Positions 1-9,867 of a stretch of DNA of 64,000 bases are shown here, in pieces. Made by a program: the position numbers and the translations under genes. Positions within the stretch are counted from its first letter, which is position 1. Each line of letters begins with the position of its first letter. The notes under the pieces were generated by a model that was given only the letters and a program-made list of their open reading frames with translations, made no database searches and was not told where the DNA came from. Location of the stretch: the NCBI RefSeq assembly GCF_014218275.1, contig NZ_AP023213.1, forward strand, positions 2,148,001-2,212,000. The letters are read 5' to 3'. This DNA is from Citrifermentans bremense. GTDB lineage: Bacteria; Desulfobacterota; Desulfuromonadia; Geobacterales; Geobacteraceae.

Positions 1-3000
1 ACGAACGTTCCCAAGGGTTGCCCCACCTGCGCCGACAACAGCGAGGTGAAGATGGTCCCGGCGCTGGAGATGCCGGCTTACCCGAACTGGCCGGCCGACG
101 CGAGGGAGGGGGGAGTTCCCGACCCGGCCTTGCGCGGACCCGCCTTCATCCAGGTGGGTAGCGAGGGGGGGCTGCTCCCCGCGCCGGTGGTGCTTCCCAA
201 CCAGCCGGTCTCCTGGAACCTCGACCCGACCACCTTCAACTTCGGCAACGTGAACGGCGGCACCCTGATCATGGGACCGGCCGAGCGCGCCGACGTCATC
301 GTCGACTTCTCCAAGTACGCAGGGAAGACCCTGATCCTCTACAACGACGCCCCCACCGCCTTCCCGGCGCTGGTGCCGCAGTACAACTACTACACCGGCG
401 CTCCGGACCGCACCGACATGGGTGGCATCGCCGGAACCCCGATAGGCTTCGGCCCCAACATCCGCACCGTGATGCAGATCGTCGTCTCCGGCTCCGGCGG
501 CAGCGCCCCCCCCGACGACTACAACCCGGCCATGCTGACCGAGCTGCAGAACGCGTTCAAGACCACGCCGACCGAGGCCGGCGCGTTCTCGCTCTCCCAG
601 GACCCGATCATCGTGGGGCAGACCGCCTACAACGAGACCTACAACAAGCTCTTCCCGGCCACCTGGCCCAACTGGGGCGTTTCGAGGATCACCGACACCT
701 CGATCAGCTTCAAACAGCCCGACGGCACCCTGATGGAAAACTTCCCCATGATGCCCAAGGCGATCCACGACGAGATGGGGGCCTCCTTCGACGAGTTCGG
801 CCGCATGGCGGCGAAGCTCGGCCTGGAGCTTCCCTTCACCAACGCGGCGACCGCCAACTTCGTGCTGCAAAACTACGTCGATCCGGTAACCGAGCACCTG
901 ACGCCGGGGGGGATGCAGGTCTGGAAGATCTCCCATAACGGCGTCGATTCGCACCCGATCCACTTCCACCTGTTCGACGTGCAGATCCTGAACCGCGTCT
1001 CCTGGGACGGCATCATCAGGCTCCCCGACGCGAACGAACTCGGCTGGAAGGACACCATCAGGGTGAGCCCCCTGGAGGACACCATCGTCGCGCTGCGCCC
1101 GGTCACCCCGCAGGTGCCGTTCCCGCTTCCCGACAGCATCCGTCCGCTCAACCCGTCGGTTCCGATCGGCTCCGACATGGGCTTCTCGCAGTCCGATCCC
1201 AAAAACGGCGGCAACCTGGGCGGCGCCATGGTGAACCAGATGTACAACTTCGGGCACGAGTACGTCTGGCACTGCCACATCCTCTCCCACGAGGAAAACG
1301 ACATGATGCGCCCCATGTCCTTCCTGGTCCCCCCGGCGGCACCGGCGACACTCGCCGCCGTCAATAACGGCCCGAACGTCGACGTCTCCTTCAAGGACAA
1401 CTCGGCCAGCGAGACGAGCTTCGAGCTGCAGATCAGCAACGACCCCAGCTTCCAGGCGGGGGTATCCACCCAGCCGGTTGCCGCTAGCGTACCCGCGTCG
1501 AAGTTCGGCGAGACCATGCAGGTATCCGTTAACCCTGCGCTCGGCACCTACTACAGGGTGCAGGCGATCGACGACTACACCCCGGCCGCCCCGGCAAGCT
1601 ACACCCCGGACTGGAAGGCGGCCACCAGCCGCTCCTCCTGGTCCAACATCGCCACGGTGGCGGCCATCCCGATCGCCCTCACCTCGCCGGCCTCCCTTGC
1701 CTTCGGGAACCAGCCCTTCGGGACGGCCAGCGCGGAAAAGACCGTCACGCTCGAAAACGGCGGCAGGTCGGACCTCGCCATCGCCTCCGTCACTTTGGCC
1801 GGCGCGAACCCCGGCGAGTTCGCCGTGAGCGCCAACAACTGCGGCGCGACGCTTGCGCCCGCAGCTACCTGCAGCATAAGCGTCACCTTCAACCCGACCG
1901 TGGCGGCTGCAGCAAGCGCCTCGCTCACCGTCAACAGCGACGACCCCGCACGGCCGGCGCTTGCCGTCCCGGTCTCCGGCACCGGCATCGCCTCGGCGCT
2001 GGCGACGCTCTCACCGCTCCAGCTGGTTTTTGATCCGCAGCCGGTCGCGACCACGAGCGCCGCAAAGACGATCTCCCTGTCGAACACCGGCAACCAGGAC
2101 CTCGCCGTCTCGGCGATACGCCTGACCGGCGGAACCGTGGCCGACTTCAACGTCACCCACGACTGCCCGGTTACCCTCACACCGGCAGCGAGCTGCACCA
2201 TAAGCGTCACCGCCACCCCGAGCCGCGCCGGGACAGTCCTGGCCGACCTTGCCATCGACACCCAGAGCCCGGCGGCGGCAACCTCGGTCATACCGCTGAG
2301 CGTGACGGGGACCGCACCGATTGCTGTGGCCAACCCGGCAGCGCTTGACTTCGGCAGCCAGTTCGCCAAGAGCGCAAGCTTGCCCAAACAGGTGGTCATC
2401 TCCAACGCCGGCACGGCGCCGCTTACCGTAAGCGGCATCGGTTTCGCCGGGACCAACACGGGAGACTTCTCCCAGACCAGCAACTGCGGCAGCGCTCCCA
2501 TTGCTGTCGGAGCCTCCTGCAGCGTCGACGTCAGCTTCACCCCGCAGGGACTCGGCAGCCGCACCGCCGCACTCGCCGTAGCCACCAGCGACCCGGCAAC
2601 GCCGCTTGTAAGCGTGGCACTGGCCGGAACCGGCGTGGCGCCGGTTGCGAGCGTCACCCCGACAACGCTCTCCTACGGCAACGTCCTGGTCAACACGGCG
2701 AGCCTTTCCCAGACGGTGACCGTCTCCAACGCGAGCTCCACCACCGCGCTGCAGATAAGCGGCATCACCCTGACCGGCGCCGACCCGACCCACTTCACCC
2801 TGGCCAGCAGCTGCGGCGCCTCTGTCGCCCCGGGCGGCAGCTGCAGCGTCGCGGTCAGCTTCACACCGCTTGCCGAGGGTGCGAAGAGCGCTGCGCTCAC
2901 CGTGGTCAGCAACGATCCCTTCAACGGAACCCCGGCCGGCACCTTCTCGGTCCCCGTGACCGGTCTGGGCACCACCATAACGCTCAGTTCCCAGGCGCTT

Positions 3001-3630
3001 TACTTCGGGCCCCAGGTGCTGAACAACAGCAGCTCGTCGCAGGTGGTCTCCATTCTCAACACGAGCGATCTGCCGATGACCATAAGCAACATAGCTCTTA
3101 CCGGCGCGAACCCCGGCGACTTCACCCAGACCAACAACTGCCCGGCGAGCCTGAACGGCGGCCGTTCCTGCACCATCAACATCAGGTTCAGGCCGACGGC
3201 GCCGGGAGCGCGCTCCGCGTCTTTGTCCATCTTCGACAGCGCCGCGGGGAGCCCGCAGAGCATCCCCATCAGCGGCACCGGGCTCCTGGGACCCGCGGCC
3301 ACGCTGAACCCGACCTCGATCAACTTCGGCAACGTCACCCGGGGCTCGACCAGCCAGGCTCAGACCATCACGCTCACCTCCAGCGGTGGGGTGCCTCTCA
3401 AGATCAGCAGCATCTCGCTGGGCGGTGACTCCCCCGGCTCGTTCACCCTGGTCAACAACGACTGCCCGATCGGCGCCCTCGGCCTGGCCTCCGGGTCTAG
3501 CTGCACGGTGAGCGTAGCCTTTGCCCCCAACAGGGGGACCGGCAGCCGGCAGGCCACGGTGAATTTCACCGACAACGCCAACAACGGCACCAGCACCCAG
3601 CGCGTCACGCTGGTGGGCGTAGCACAGTAA
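1..3630 (+). CDS. Multicopper oxidase C-terminal part fused to Fn3-like and six ASH repeats (5' partial)
   Basis: The reading frame is open from base 1, so the true start lies upstream; about 1209 residues are visible. The first 430 residues are the C-terminal cupredoxin part of a multicopper oxidase. The copper ligand motifs HPIHFHLFDVQ (near 955-987) and HCHILSHEENDMM (near 1270-1308) supply type 1, 2 and 3 copper ligands. A fibronectin-like stretch (about 1345-1670) follows. Then come six repeats of about 105 residues of the ASPM-SPD2-Hydin/choice-of-anchor-D type, each with a Phe-Gly-Asn/Pro strand start, a conserved Cys pair and an S-G-T-G end. The oxidase family oxidises metals or phenolics at the cell surface; that activity here is inferred. 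The repeat tail suggests a secreted or surface-attached enzyme. The gene ends at TAA 3628-3630. Confidence 0.9.
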   Translation, partial: TNVPKGCPTCADNSEVKMVPALEMPAYPNWPADAREGGVPDPALRGPAFIQVGSEGGLLPAPVVLPNQPVSWNLDPTTFNFGNVNGGTLIMGPAERADVIVDFSKYAGKTLILYNDAPTAFPALVPQYNYYTGAPDRTDMGGIAGTPIGFGPNIRTVMQIVVSGSGGSAPPDDYNPAMLTELQNAFKTTPTEAGAFSLSQDPIIVGQTAYNETYNKLFPATWPNWGVSRITDTSISFKQPDGTLMENFPMMPKAIHDEMGASFDEFGRMAAKLGLELPFTNAATANFVLQNYVDPVTEHLTPGGMQVWKISHNGVDSHPIHFHLFDVQILNRVSWDGIIRLPDANELGWKDTIRVSPLEDTIVALRPVTPQVPFPLPDSIRPLNPSVPIGSDMGFSQSDPKNGGNLGGAMVNQMYNFGHEYVWHCHILSHEENDMMRPMSFLVPPAAPATLAAVNNGPNVDVSFKDNSASETSFELQISNDPSFQAGVSTQPVAASVPASKFGETMQVSVNPALGTYYRVQAIDDYTPAAPASYTPDWKAATSRSSWSNIATVAAIPIALTSPASLAFGNQPFGTASAEKTVTLENGGRSDLAIASVTLAGANPGEFAVSANNCGATLAPAATCSISVTFNPTVAAAASASLTVNSDDPARPALAVPVSGTGIASALATLSPLQLVFDPQPVATTSAAKTISLSNTGNQDLAVSAIRLTGGTVADFNVTHDCPVTLTPAASCTISVTATPSRAGTVLADLAIDTQSPAAATSVIPLSVTGTAPIAVANPAALDFGSQFAKSASLPKQVVISNAGTAPLTVSGIGFAGTNTGDFSQTSNCGSAPIAVGASCSVDVSFTPQGLGSRTAALAVATSDPATPLVSVALAGTGVAPVASVTPTTLSYGNVLVNTASLSQTVTVSNASSTTALQISGITLTGADPTHFTLASSCGASVAPGGSCSVAVSFTPLAEGAKSAALTVVSNDPFNGTPAGTFSVPVTGLGTTITLSSQALYFGPQVLNNSSSSQVVSILNTSDLPMTISNIALTGANPGDFTQTNNCPASLNGGRSCTINIRFRPTAPGARSASLSIFDSAAGSPQSIPISGTGLLGPAATLNPTSINFGNVTRGSTSQAQTITLTSSGGVPLKISSISLGGDSPGSFTLVNNDCPIGALGLASGSSCTVSVAFAPNRGTGSRQATVNFTDNANNGTSTQRVTLVGVAQ

Positions 3631-3645
3631 ACGCAGCAACCTGCA

Positions 3646-3671
3646 CCGGGGAGGGGGTTACCCCTCCCCGG
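3646..3671 (+). terminator. GC-rich stem-loop after the oxidase gene
   Basis: An 11-bp perfect inverted repeat (CCGGGGAGGGG / CCCCTCCCCGG) with a 4-base loop lies 16 bases after the stop codon. There is no U-run after it, so it may be a transcript-end stem or a Rho-dependent pause rather than a classical intrinsic terminator. Confidence 0.5.
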
Positions 3672-3719
3672 ACCGCACACCCCCGGCAACACCAGCATTC
3701 CTTTTCCTGCGAGGTCTCC

Positions 3720-5030
3720 ATGCGCCTGCGTCTTCTGTCACCAGACGGCTTTCCTTATCTATTCATACTTGCCCTTTTAACGCTCCTGCCGATTCCGTGC
3801 TTCGCCGCTTCGACCCTCTCGCTGATCCCCGCGGGAAACGGGTCGTTTTTCCTGCAGGGACTAGGCTTCGCCAACGTCGCCGGCATCGACCTCGCCATCA
3901 CCTACGACGGCTCCAGGCTTTCCAACCCGCGCTTCTCCCAGGGGCCGCTTGCCCGGGGCGCGGTCACCGCCATCAACCGCAGCGACCAGGGGACGATGCT
4001 GGTCTCGATCATCGGCGCCCCGGCCATTACCGGTACCGGCACCATCGCCACCATATCCTTCGACCAGCAGGGGGGAGGCGGTCAGGTCAGCGTGAGGGGG
4101 AGTGTCATCGACCGGCTGGGACAGAAGCAACCGGTGCTCCTGTCAGCAGGGAGCAGCGTCGATGCGCCGCAACCCGCCACTCCGGCCGTACCTGCTGCCG
4201 GGGAGAGTCCGGGCGCGGATCCCGGCTCAGCCGGCGGGGTCGAAAACGACCCGGTTGCCGGACCGGGGACTTCTGTTCCAACCGGCAGCGCCAGGGTTCT
4301 AGGGGGGAGCGTCGCTCTTCCCGCAGCCGAAGTGCCCGCCGCCCCGGCAGGGGAGGGGAGCGCGAGCGCGGGTCAGGAGGGGGAAGCGCCGCCTGCTGCC
4401 GCGGAGGTGCGCAAGAGCACGACTGTTGCGCCCGCGGAAAAGGCTCCATCGGATCCGGTCCCGCCTGCAGCGGCACCGGCAGTCGAACCCGCACCCGCTC
4501 CCCCCGTGCAGCCGACGAGCGTCCTTGAGCGCTTCCGCAGCTATGCCGGTGAAAAGAGCGCCGCGGGCTTCATCTCGCTCTTCAGCCAGGGGGGGAACTC
4601 CTGCTTCCGCCAGGAGCCTGCCATCGCCATCAGCAGCCCCGGCTCCGCCGTTTCCCTGACCATACCGCGCCAGGGGGACAAGGCACCCAACTTCGCCTTC
4701 CGGGGGTGCCAGGCGCTTTCCTTCCGCGCCGGACAGGAGGGATGGGTCCTTGAAGTGAAACCTGACCCCGGGACCCAGAGCGCCACGGTTTTCATGCTCC
4801 TGGACGCGGTGCAGCAATGCCCGCTCCTCGTGGCGCCCGCCGCCGACGTGGATTTCGACGGCTCCGGGAAGGTGACCGAGGCCGATTTCAAGGCCTACCT
4901 GAAACCCGTAAAAGGGAAGGGTTCGCTCAAAAGGCGCGACCTGAACGGCGACGGTCGTATGGATTACCAGGATGACTTCATCTTCACCGCCAATTACCTC
5001 GCCGCGGTGAAAAAAGGTGCCGGCAAATGA
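3720..5030 (+). CDS. Exported protein with cohesin-like domain and C-terminal dockerin
   Basis: 436 residues. The N-terminus is a signal peptide ending near FAAS (residue 30). Residues 31-140 resemble a cohesin fold (beta-rich, with the pattern GIDLAITYDG and IATISFDQ). Residues 145-270 are a Pro/Ala/Gly-rich linker. Residues 275-375 form an unrecognised globular part. The last 60 residues contain two calcium-binding dockerin loops, DVDFDGSGKVTEAD and DLNGDGRMDYQDD. Cohesin and dockerin normally pair to build surface complexes; finding both in one chain suggests self-association or docking with other cohesin-type proteins. It lies 90 bp after the ASH-repeat oxidase, on the same strand, so the two may be co-expressed surface proteins. 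The function is inferred from domains only. Confidence 0.75.
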   Translation: MRLRLLSPDGFPYLFILALLTLLPIPCFAASTLSLIPAGNGSFFLQGLGFANVAGIDLAITYDGSRLSNPRFSQGPLARGAVTAINRSDQGTMLVSIIGAPAITGTGTIATISFDQQGGGGQVSVRGSVIDRLGQKQPVLLSAGSSVDAPQPATPAVPAAGESPGADPGSAGGVENDPVAGPGTSVPTGSARVLGGSVALPAAEVPAAPAGEGSASAGQEGEAPPAAAEVRKSTTVAPAEKAPSDPVPPAAAPAVEPAPAPPVQPTSVLERFRSYAGEKSAAGFISLFSQGGNSCFRQEPAIAISSPGSAVSLTIPRQGDKAPNFAFRGCQALSFRAGQEGWVLEVKPDPGTQSATVFMLLDAVQQCPLLVAPAADVDFDGSGKVTEADFKAYLKPVKGKGSLKRRDLNGDGRMDYQDDFIFTANYLAAVKKGAGK

Positions 5031-5089
5031 TTGCTTTGCCTCCTGTCACTGGCGCCCTGCGTGCAGCGGGATGGGATGTTCCTAAATTT

Positions 5090-5118
5090 TTGACAACTTA
5101 CGGGACTGGCACTATACT
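5090..5118 (+). promoter_or_regulatory. Sigma70-type promoter for the diguanylate cyclase gene
   Basis: A consensus -35 TTGACA (5090-5095) and near-consensus -10 TATACT (5113-5118) are separated by exactly 17 bases. They lie 60 bases upstream of the start codon. This is one of the cleanest promoters in the window. Confidence 0.8.
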
Positions 5119-5177
5119 CATTAGCTAGTGGGCGCACCATTTCTAATCCCCCGCCGCCCGAGCAAGGAGTCCCCTCA

Positions 5178-6080
5178 GTGTACCTGAGCAAGCAGTCCTA
5201 CAAAAAGATCATCGACGATCTGCGAGACGGGCTCTACATCGTGGATCGTGAAGGGAAAATCGTCTTCTGGAACCGCGCTGCGGAGCGCATCTCGGGCTTC
5301 AGCGCCGAGGAGGTGGTCTCCAAGCGCTGCGCGGACAACATCCTTTGCCATGTGGACGACCAGGGGCAGAACCTCTGCAACAACTGTTGTCCGCTGGTGT
5401 CGACCATCTCTTCCGGAGCGGTCAATGACGCCGAACTCTACCTGCACCACAAGAACGGGCATCGGATCCCGGTTTCGGTGCGGGTGGTCCCTTTGACCGA
5501 CGACAAGGGAGAGGTGATCGGCGGCGTGGAGATGTTCTCGGACAGCAGCAACAAGACGGCAAACGAGCTTCGGTTGCAGGAATTGGAAAAGCTCGCCCTT
5601 CTGGATGAACTGACCCAGCTTGCCAACCGCCGCTACCTGGAACGAGAGCTCGAAGCCCGGCTCGAGGAGATGAGCCGCTACGACATCCCGTTCGGGGTGC
5701 TGTTCATGGATCTCGACGATTTCAAGAAGGTGAACGACGAGCTGGGCCACGACACCGGTGACCGCGTGCTGAGCTTCGTGGGAAGAACCTTGAGCGCGAA
5801 CTCCCGCCCCTTCGACCTCTATGGCCGCTGGGGCGGCGAGGAATTCGTGGGGATCGTGCGCAACGTCTCCGCCGGGAACCTGAAACACATGGGGCAGCGT
5901 CTGCGCAAGCTGGTGGAGAAATCGTTCCTGCTGGTGGGGGAGGAGAGGCTCAGGGTGACCATCTCCATCGGCGCCACCATGGCGCTTCCCGGCGACACGA
6001 TCCAGTCGCTTTTGCAGCGCGCCGACCTGTTGATGTACCAGAGCAAGGCCGCTGGGAAAAACCGCCTCACCATCGGTTGA
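5178..6080 (+). CDS. PAS-GGDEF diguanylate cyclase
   Basis: 300 residues, GTG start preceded by AAGGAG. Residues 5-125 are a PAS domain; residues 135-298 are a GGDEF domain that makes cyclic di-GMP from two GTP. The active-site motif is GGEEF (219-223), and an RPFD inhibitory-site motif (210-213) sits five residues ahead of it, so product feedback inhibition is likely. The PAS domain carries Cys51, Cys57, His58, Cys67, Cys70 and Cys71, a spacing that could bind a metal or Fe-S centre. No membrane segment is visible, so it should act in the cytoplasm. A strong promoter lies directly upstream. Catalytic function is secure; the PAS ligand is unknown. Confidence 0.92.
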   Translation: MYLSKQSYKKIIDDLRDGLYIVDREGKIVFWNRAAERISGFSAEEVVSKRCADNILCHVDDQGQNLCNNCCPLVSTISSGAVNDAELYLHHKNGHRIPVSVRVVPLTDDKGEVIGGVEMFSDSSNKTANELRLQELEKLALLDELTQLANRRYLERELEARLEEMSRYDIPFGVLFMDLDDFKKVNDELGHDTGDRVLSFVGRTLSANSRPFDLYGRWGGEEFVGIVRNVSAGNLKHMGQRLRKLVEKSFLLVGEERLRVTISIGATMALPGDTIQSLLQRADLLMYQSKAAGKNRLTIG

Positions 6081-6171
6081 CCAGCCGGGTGAGCGGAACC
6101 CGCTCCGCAGGCTGGTGTCGGTTGCCGGCCAGCCGCTATGACCTCCATCCTTACCACCAGGAACCTCGCCT

Positions 6172-9100
6172 ATGAAAAGCGGTTGGCATCAGCAGGCGTT
6201 TTTGAAGAGGGCTTTGCTGCCGCTGGCCGCCTGGACCGTTTTCGTTGCGGTCCTTGCTGGAAGCAGCATCTTCCTGCACCACCAGGGGACACTGAAGGAG
6301 GCGGAAAACGAGGCCCGCGACTACTTCCGGCTCAACCTGGCCTACCGGACCTGGGGCTCGACGTTGGGAGGGGTCTATGCCAGGAGGGACAGGGTCCTGC
6401 CCAACCCGTACCTCAAGGTCCCGCAGCGCGATGTCCACACCACCGAAGGGGTCCCTCTCACCCTGGTGAACCCCGCCTACATGACCCGGATGGTGTTCGA
6501 AGAAATAGCCAGCTCCTCGCCGGACCCCGTCCTCAGCCGCCTGGTCAGCCTGAAGCCCCTCAACCCAAAGAACGCGCCCGACCCCTGGGAGCGCGAGTCT
6601 CTGATGCAGTTCGAGCAGGGGACCGCGCTCGAACGCTCCCAGGTGACTGAGATCAACGGCAAGCCTTACCTGCGCTTCATCTCCGCCTTCGCTACCGAAG
6701 ATTCCTGCCTCAAATGCCATGCAGTCCAAGGGTACCGCAAGGGCGACCTGCGTGGCGGCATAGCCATATCCATTCCGCTCCAAGGGTATTTCCAGTCGGA
6801 TTCCAAGACCAGGAGCGGGTTTGCCGCCGGGTTCCTGCTGCTTTGGGCCGTGGGAGGCGGGGGGATCGTGACCTCGGCCAGGCGCCGGCACGTTTACGAG
6901 GAGGAACTGCGCGCAGGCGAGGAGATGTTTCGCACCGTCTGCGACTGGACCCAGGATTGGGAGTACTGGATAGACCAGGAGGGGAAGCTGCGTTACGTCT
7001 CCCCCTCCTGCGTCGATGTCACCGGCTACACACCCGAAGAGTTCGCGGGGGACCAGGAACTGACGCGGCGCCTGGTTCATCCTGAAGACAGGGAGGCTAT
7101 CTCAAACCACCTTGAATCTGGCGCGGCCGTCCCTCCCTGCTCCATCGAGTTCCGCATCGTCACCAAGAGCGGCGCCACCCGCTGGATCCACCACGCCTGC
7201 CGTCCGGTCTTTTCCGGCGGCAATTACCTTGGCCGCCGCGCCTCGAACCGCGACGTAACCGACCGAAAGATCGCGGAGCAGGAACTGGTCGTTCGAGCAC
7301 AGCTCCTAAATTGCGTCAGCGATTCCGTCTTCGTCGTGAGCCTTGACGGCGAGATCCTGGAGGTGAACGAGGCGGCGTGGCGCACCCGCGGCTACCGCCG
7401 CGAAGAGATCCTGGGGATGAATTTCGCCGACCTGGTGAGCCCGCAGTACGCCGGCTCGTTTCCGGAGTGCCTGAGGCTGGTCGAGCTGCATCGCGAGGGT
7501 TTCCTGGAGACCGAGCACCGTTTGAAGGACGGCCGTGTGATCTCCGTTGAGATCAACAGCCACATAATAGATTACCGCGGGGAAAGCGCCGTCCTGAGCA
7601 GCGTGCGCGACGTCACCGAACGCAAGGAGGCGGTGCAGATCCTGCGCCGTTCCGAGCGCTTCAACGTGTCGCTGAACCGGATCTCCCAGGCTTTTCTCAC
7701 CAGCAGCGACGAGCAGCAGATGTACCAGGAACTCCTGGTGGCGCTGCTCGAGGTGATGGACAGCCCTCATGGGCTGGTCGGGTGCCTGGACGATACCGGG
7801 GACCTGGTCCTCTCGGCCGCCTCCGTCGACGGCGACGGCCCGAAGCCTGCCCACGTCGTAATTCCCGAGTCCCGCTGGGGGGAGACGCTCTGGGGGGGCA
7901 CCCTGCGCAGCGGGATTGCACGCTACTCGAACCTGCCGCAAGACCCGCCCGCCTGGCACTTCCCAATAGAACGCCTCCTTATCGTCCCCCTGGTCTACCA
8001 GGGGAAACCGAGGGCGCTTCTGATGGTCGCCAACCGCAAGGAGGATTACACGGAAGAGGACCTGCAGATGCTGCAGGGGATCGGCGCCCAGATCGCGCCG
8101 GTATTGAAGGCGAACCTCGACCAGCAGCAGGCCGTGGCGGCGTTGCGGGAGAACGAGAGCAGGCTGCAGATCATCTTCGACGTGATCCAGGCAGGGGTGA
8201 TCGTGATCGACTATGCCGGAAAGGTGATCTTCGCCAACCAGCGCATGGCGGAGATGTTCGGCGTCACCATGCAGGAGCTCATCGGATCCGACTACTCCAG
8301 CCATGTGACTGCGGACCAGCGCCACTTGGCCGAGGCGTCGTTCAGGCTGCTTTTATCCGGAGAGCTTGAGTCCGCCCATTACGAGAGACATTACCTGCGC
8401 AAGGACGGCTCCCAGTTCTGGGGGTACCTGACCGGGCGCCGGCTGGTCGCCTCCGACGGCAGGCAAGCCGAACTGGTCGCCACCATCACCGACATGACCG
8501 AGCTTAAATCCGCCGAGGAGCAGCGCCACAGAAGCGAGCAGCAGATGCTGCACGTGCAAAAGCTGGAGAGCCTGGGTGTCCTGGCCGGCGGCATCGCCCA
8601 CGATTTCAACAACATCCTCCTTGCGATAATGGGTAACACTAGCCTCGCCTTGCAACATGTAGAGTCCGGCTCGCCGCTGGAGCTGCACCTGCTGCAGATC
8701 GAAAAGGCCAGCGAGAAGGCGGCAGACCTGGCGCGCCAGATGCTGGCCTACTCTGGCAAGGGGCGCTTCGTCCTGGAAGCGCTGGACCTGAACCGGCTGG
8801 TTCAGGAGATGACCTCCATGCTCGAGGTCTCGCTGAGCAAGAAGGCCGCGCTTCGCTTCCACCTGGCCAAAGAGTTGCCGGTCATCGTCGCCGATCCCAC
8901 CCAGATCCGGCAGATCATCATGAACCTCGCCATCAACGCCTCGGAGGCGATAGGCGACAAGCCCGGCGAGATCGCCATCGCCACCGGCTCACTTTTATGC
9001 GACCGCAGCTACCTTGCCGAGAACTGGATGGACGAGCATCTGCCAGAGGGGCGTTACGTCTATCTGGAGGTGACCGACAACGGTTGCGGCATGACCAGGG

Positions 9101-9684
9101 AGACGGTGGACAGGATCTTCGAACCTTTCTTCACCACCAAGTTCACCGGGCGCGGACTGGGGATGGCCGCGATACTGGGGATCGTGCGCGGGCACAAGGG
9201 GCTCATCAAGGTCTACAGCGAGCCTGGCAAGGGAAGCAGCTTCAAGATACTGCTCCCGGCCAGCGAGACCGTGGTGCAGCCCGCCCCCGCAGCCGGAACC
9301 TCTTTGGGATGGAAAGGGGCAGGTACGGTGCTTCTGGTCGACGACGAGGAGACTGTGCGCGACGTGGCGAGCGCGATGCTCAAGGAGCTCGGTTTCGAGG
9401 TCGTCGTGGCGGCGGACGGCCAGCAGGCGCTGGAGCTGTACCGCCTGCAAGGCGCTGGGATCGACCTGGTGCTGATGGATCTGAACATGCCAAACCTAAG
9501 CGGCGAAGAGGCCTTTCACGAGTTGCGCAAGATGGACGGGGGGGTGCAAGTGATCCTCTCCAGCGGTTTCAGCGAACAGGAGGTGACCCGCAAGTTTCTG
9601 GGGAAGGGGTTGAAGGGGTTCGTGCAGAAGCCTTACTCGCTGGCCGTACTGAGAACGGTGCTGAGCCAATCGATGTCGAAGTAG
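6172..9684 (+). CDS. Hybrid sensor histidine kinase with heme-binding DUF3365 sensor, PAS/GAF domains and receiver
   Basis: 1170 residues. An N-terminal membrane segment (about 12-32) is followed by a DUF3365/Tll0287-like periplasmic domain with a c-type heme motif CLKCH (179-183), then a second membrane segment (about 216-236). The cytoplasmic part has two PAS domains (about 245-500), a GAF-like domain (about 510-660), a further PAS (about 665-780), a HisKA domain with the His in AHDFNN (about 810), a HATPase domain ending near 1030, and a C-terminal receiver with phospho-Asp in LVLMDLNMP (about 1103). It probably senses redox state or a small ligand through the covalently bound heme. It lies just upstream of nrfA on the same strand, about 180 bp away, so a link with nitrite respiration is possible but unproven. 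Confidence 0.9.
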   Translation: MKSGWHQQAFLKRALLPLAAWTVFVAVLAGSSIFLHHQGTLKEAENEARDYFRLNLAYRTWGSTLGGVYARRDRVLPNPYLKVPQRDVHTTEGVPLTLVNPAYMTRMVFEEIASSSPDPVLSRLVSLKPLNPKNAPDPWERESLMQFEQGTALERSQVTEINGKPYLRFISAFATEDSCLKCHAVQGYRKGDLRGGIAISIPLQGYFQSDSKTRSGFAAGFLLLWAVGGGGIVTSARRRHVYEEELRAGEEMFRTVCDWTQDWEYWIDQEGKLRYVSPSCVDVTGYTPEEFAGDQELTRRLVHPEDREAISNHLESGAAVPPCSIEFRIVTKSGATRWIHHACRPVFSGGNYLGRRASNRDVTDRKIAEQELVVRAQLLNCVSDSVFVVSLDGEILEVNEAAWRTRGYRREEILGMNFADLVSPQYAGSFPECLRLVELHREGFLETEHRLKDGRVISVEINSHIIDYRGESAVLSSVRDVTERKEAVQILRRSERFNVSLNRISQAFLTSSDEQQMYQELLVALLEVMDSPHGLVGCLDDTGDLVLSAASVDGDGPKPAHVVIPESRWGETLWGGTLRSGIARYSNLPQDPPAWHFPIERLLIVPLVYQGKPRALLMVANRKEDYTEEDLQMLQGIGAQIAPVLKANLDQQQAVAALRENESRLQIIFDVIQAGVIVIDYAGKVIFANQRMAEMFGVTMQELIGSDYSSHVTADQRHLAEASFRLLLSGELESAHYERHYLRKDGSQFWGYLTGRRLVASDGRQAELVATITDMTELKSAEEQRHRSEQQMLHVQKLESLGVLAGGIAHDFNNILLAIMGNTSLALQHVESGSPLELHLLQIEKASEKAADLARQMLAYSGKGRFVLEALDLNRLVQEMTSMLEVSLSKKAALRFHLAKELPVIVADPTQIRQIIMNLAINASEAIGDKPGEIAIATGSLLCDRSYLAENWMDEHLPEGRYVYLEVTDNGCGMTRETVDRIFEPFFTTKFTGRGLGMAAILGIVRGHKGLIKVYSEPGKGSSFKILLPASETVVQPAPAAGTSLGWKGAGTVLLVDDEETVRDVASAMLKELGFEVVVAADGQQALELYRLQGAGIDLVLMDLNMPNLSGEEAFHELRKMDGGVQVILSSGFSEQEVTRKFLGKGLKGFVQKPYSLAVLRTVLSQSMSK

Positions 9685-9867
9685 GCGTCATCCTCCCCCC
9701 GCGGTGCATGGAACGGCCATCACCATGCCCAGCCGGGCTTGCCTCCCCCCTTTTAAAACTTCCTCGATTAATTCCATTGGAAAAAACAGGTGGTAGACTC
9801 GAAAAGTCCTGCCGTCGCCGGCAAGGATAGCGGCAACCAACTCCAGTTGAAAAAGGGGGGTATCGAC

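Noticed and set aside
2011-3639. Long minus-strand open frame of about 540 codons opposite the ASH repeats
   Set aside because: It is antisense to a clear coding region, lacks a ribosome-binding site, and its Arg/Gly/Ala-rich product fits a shadow in GC-rich DNA.
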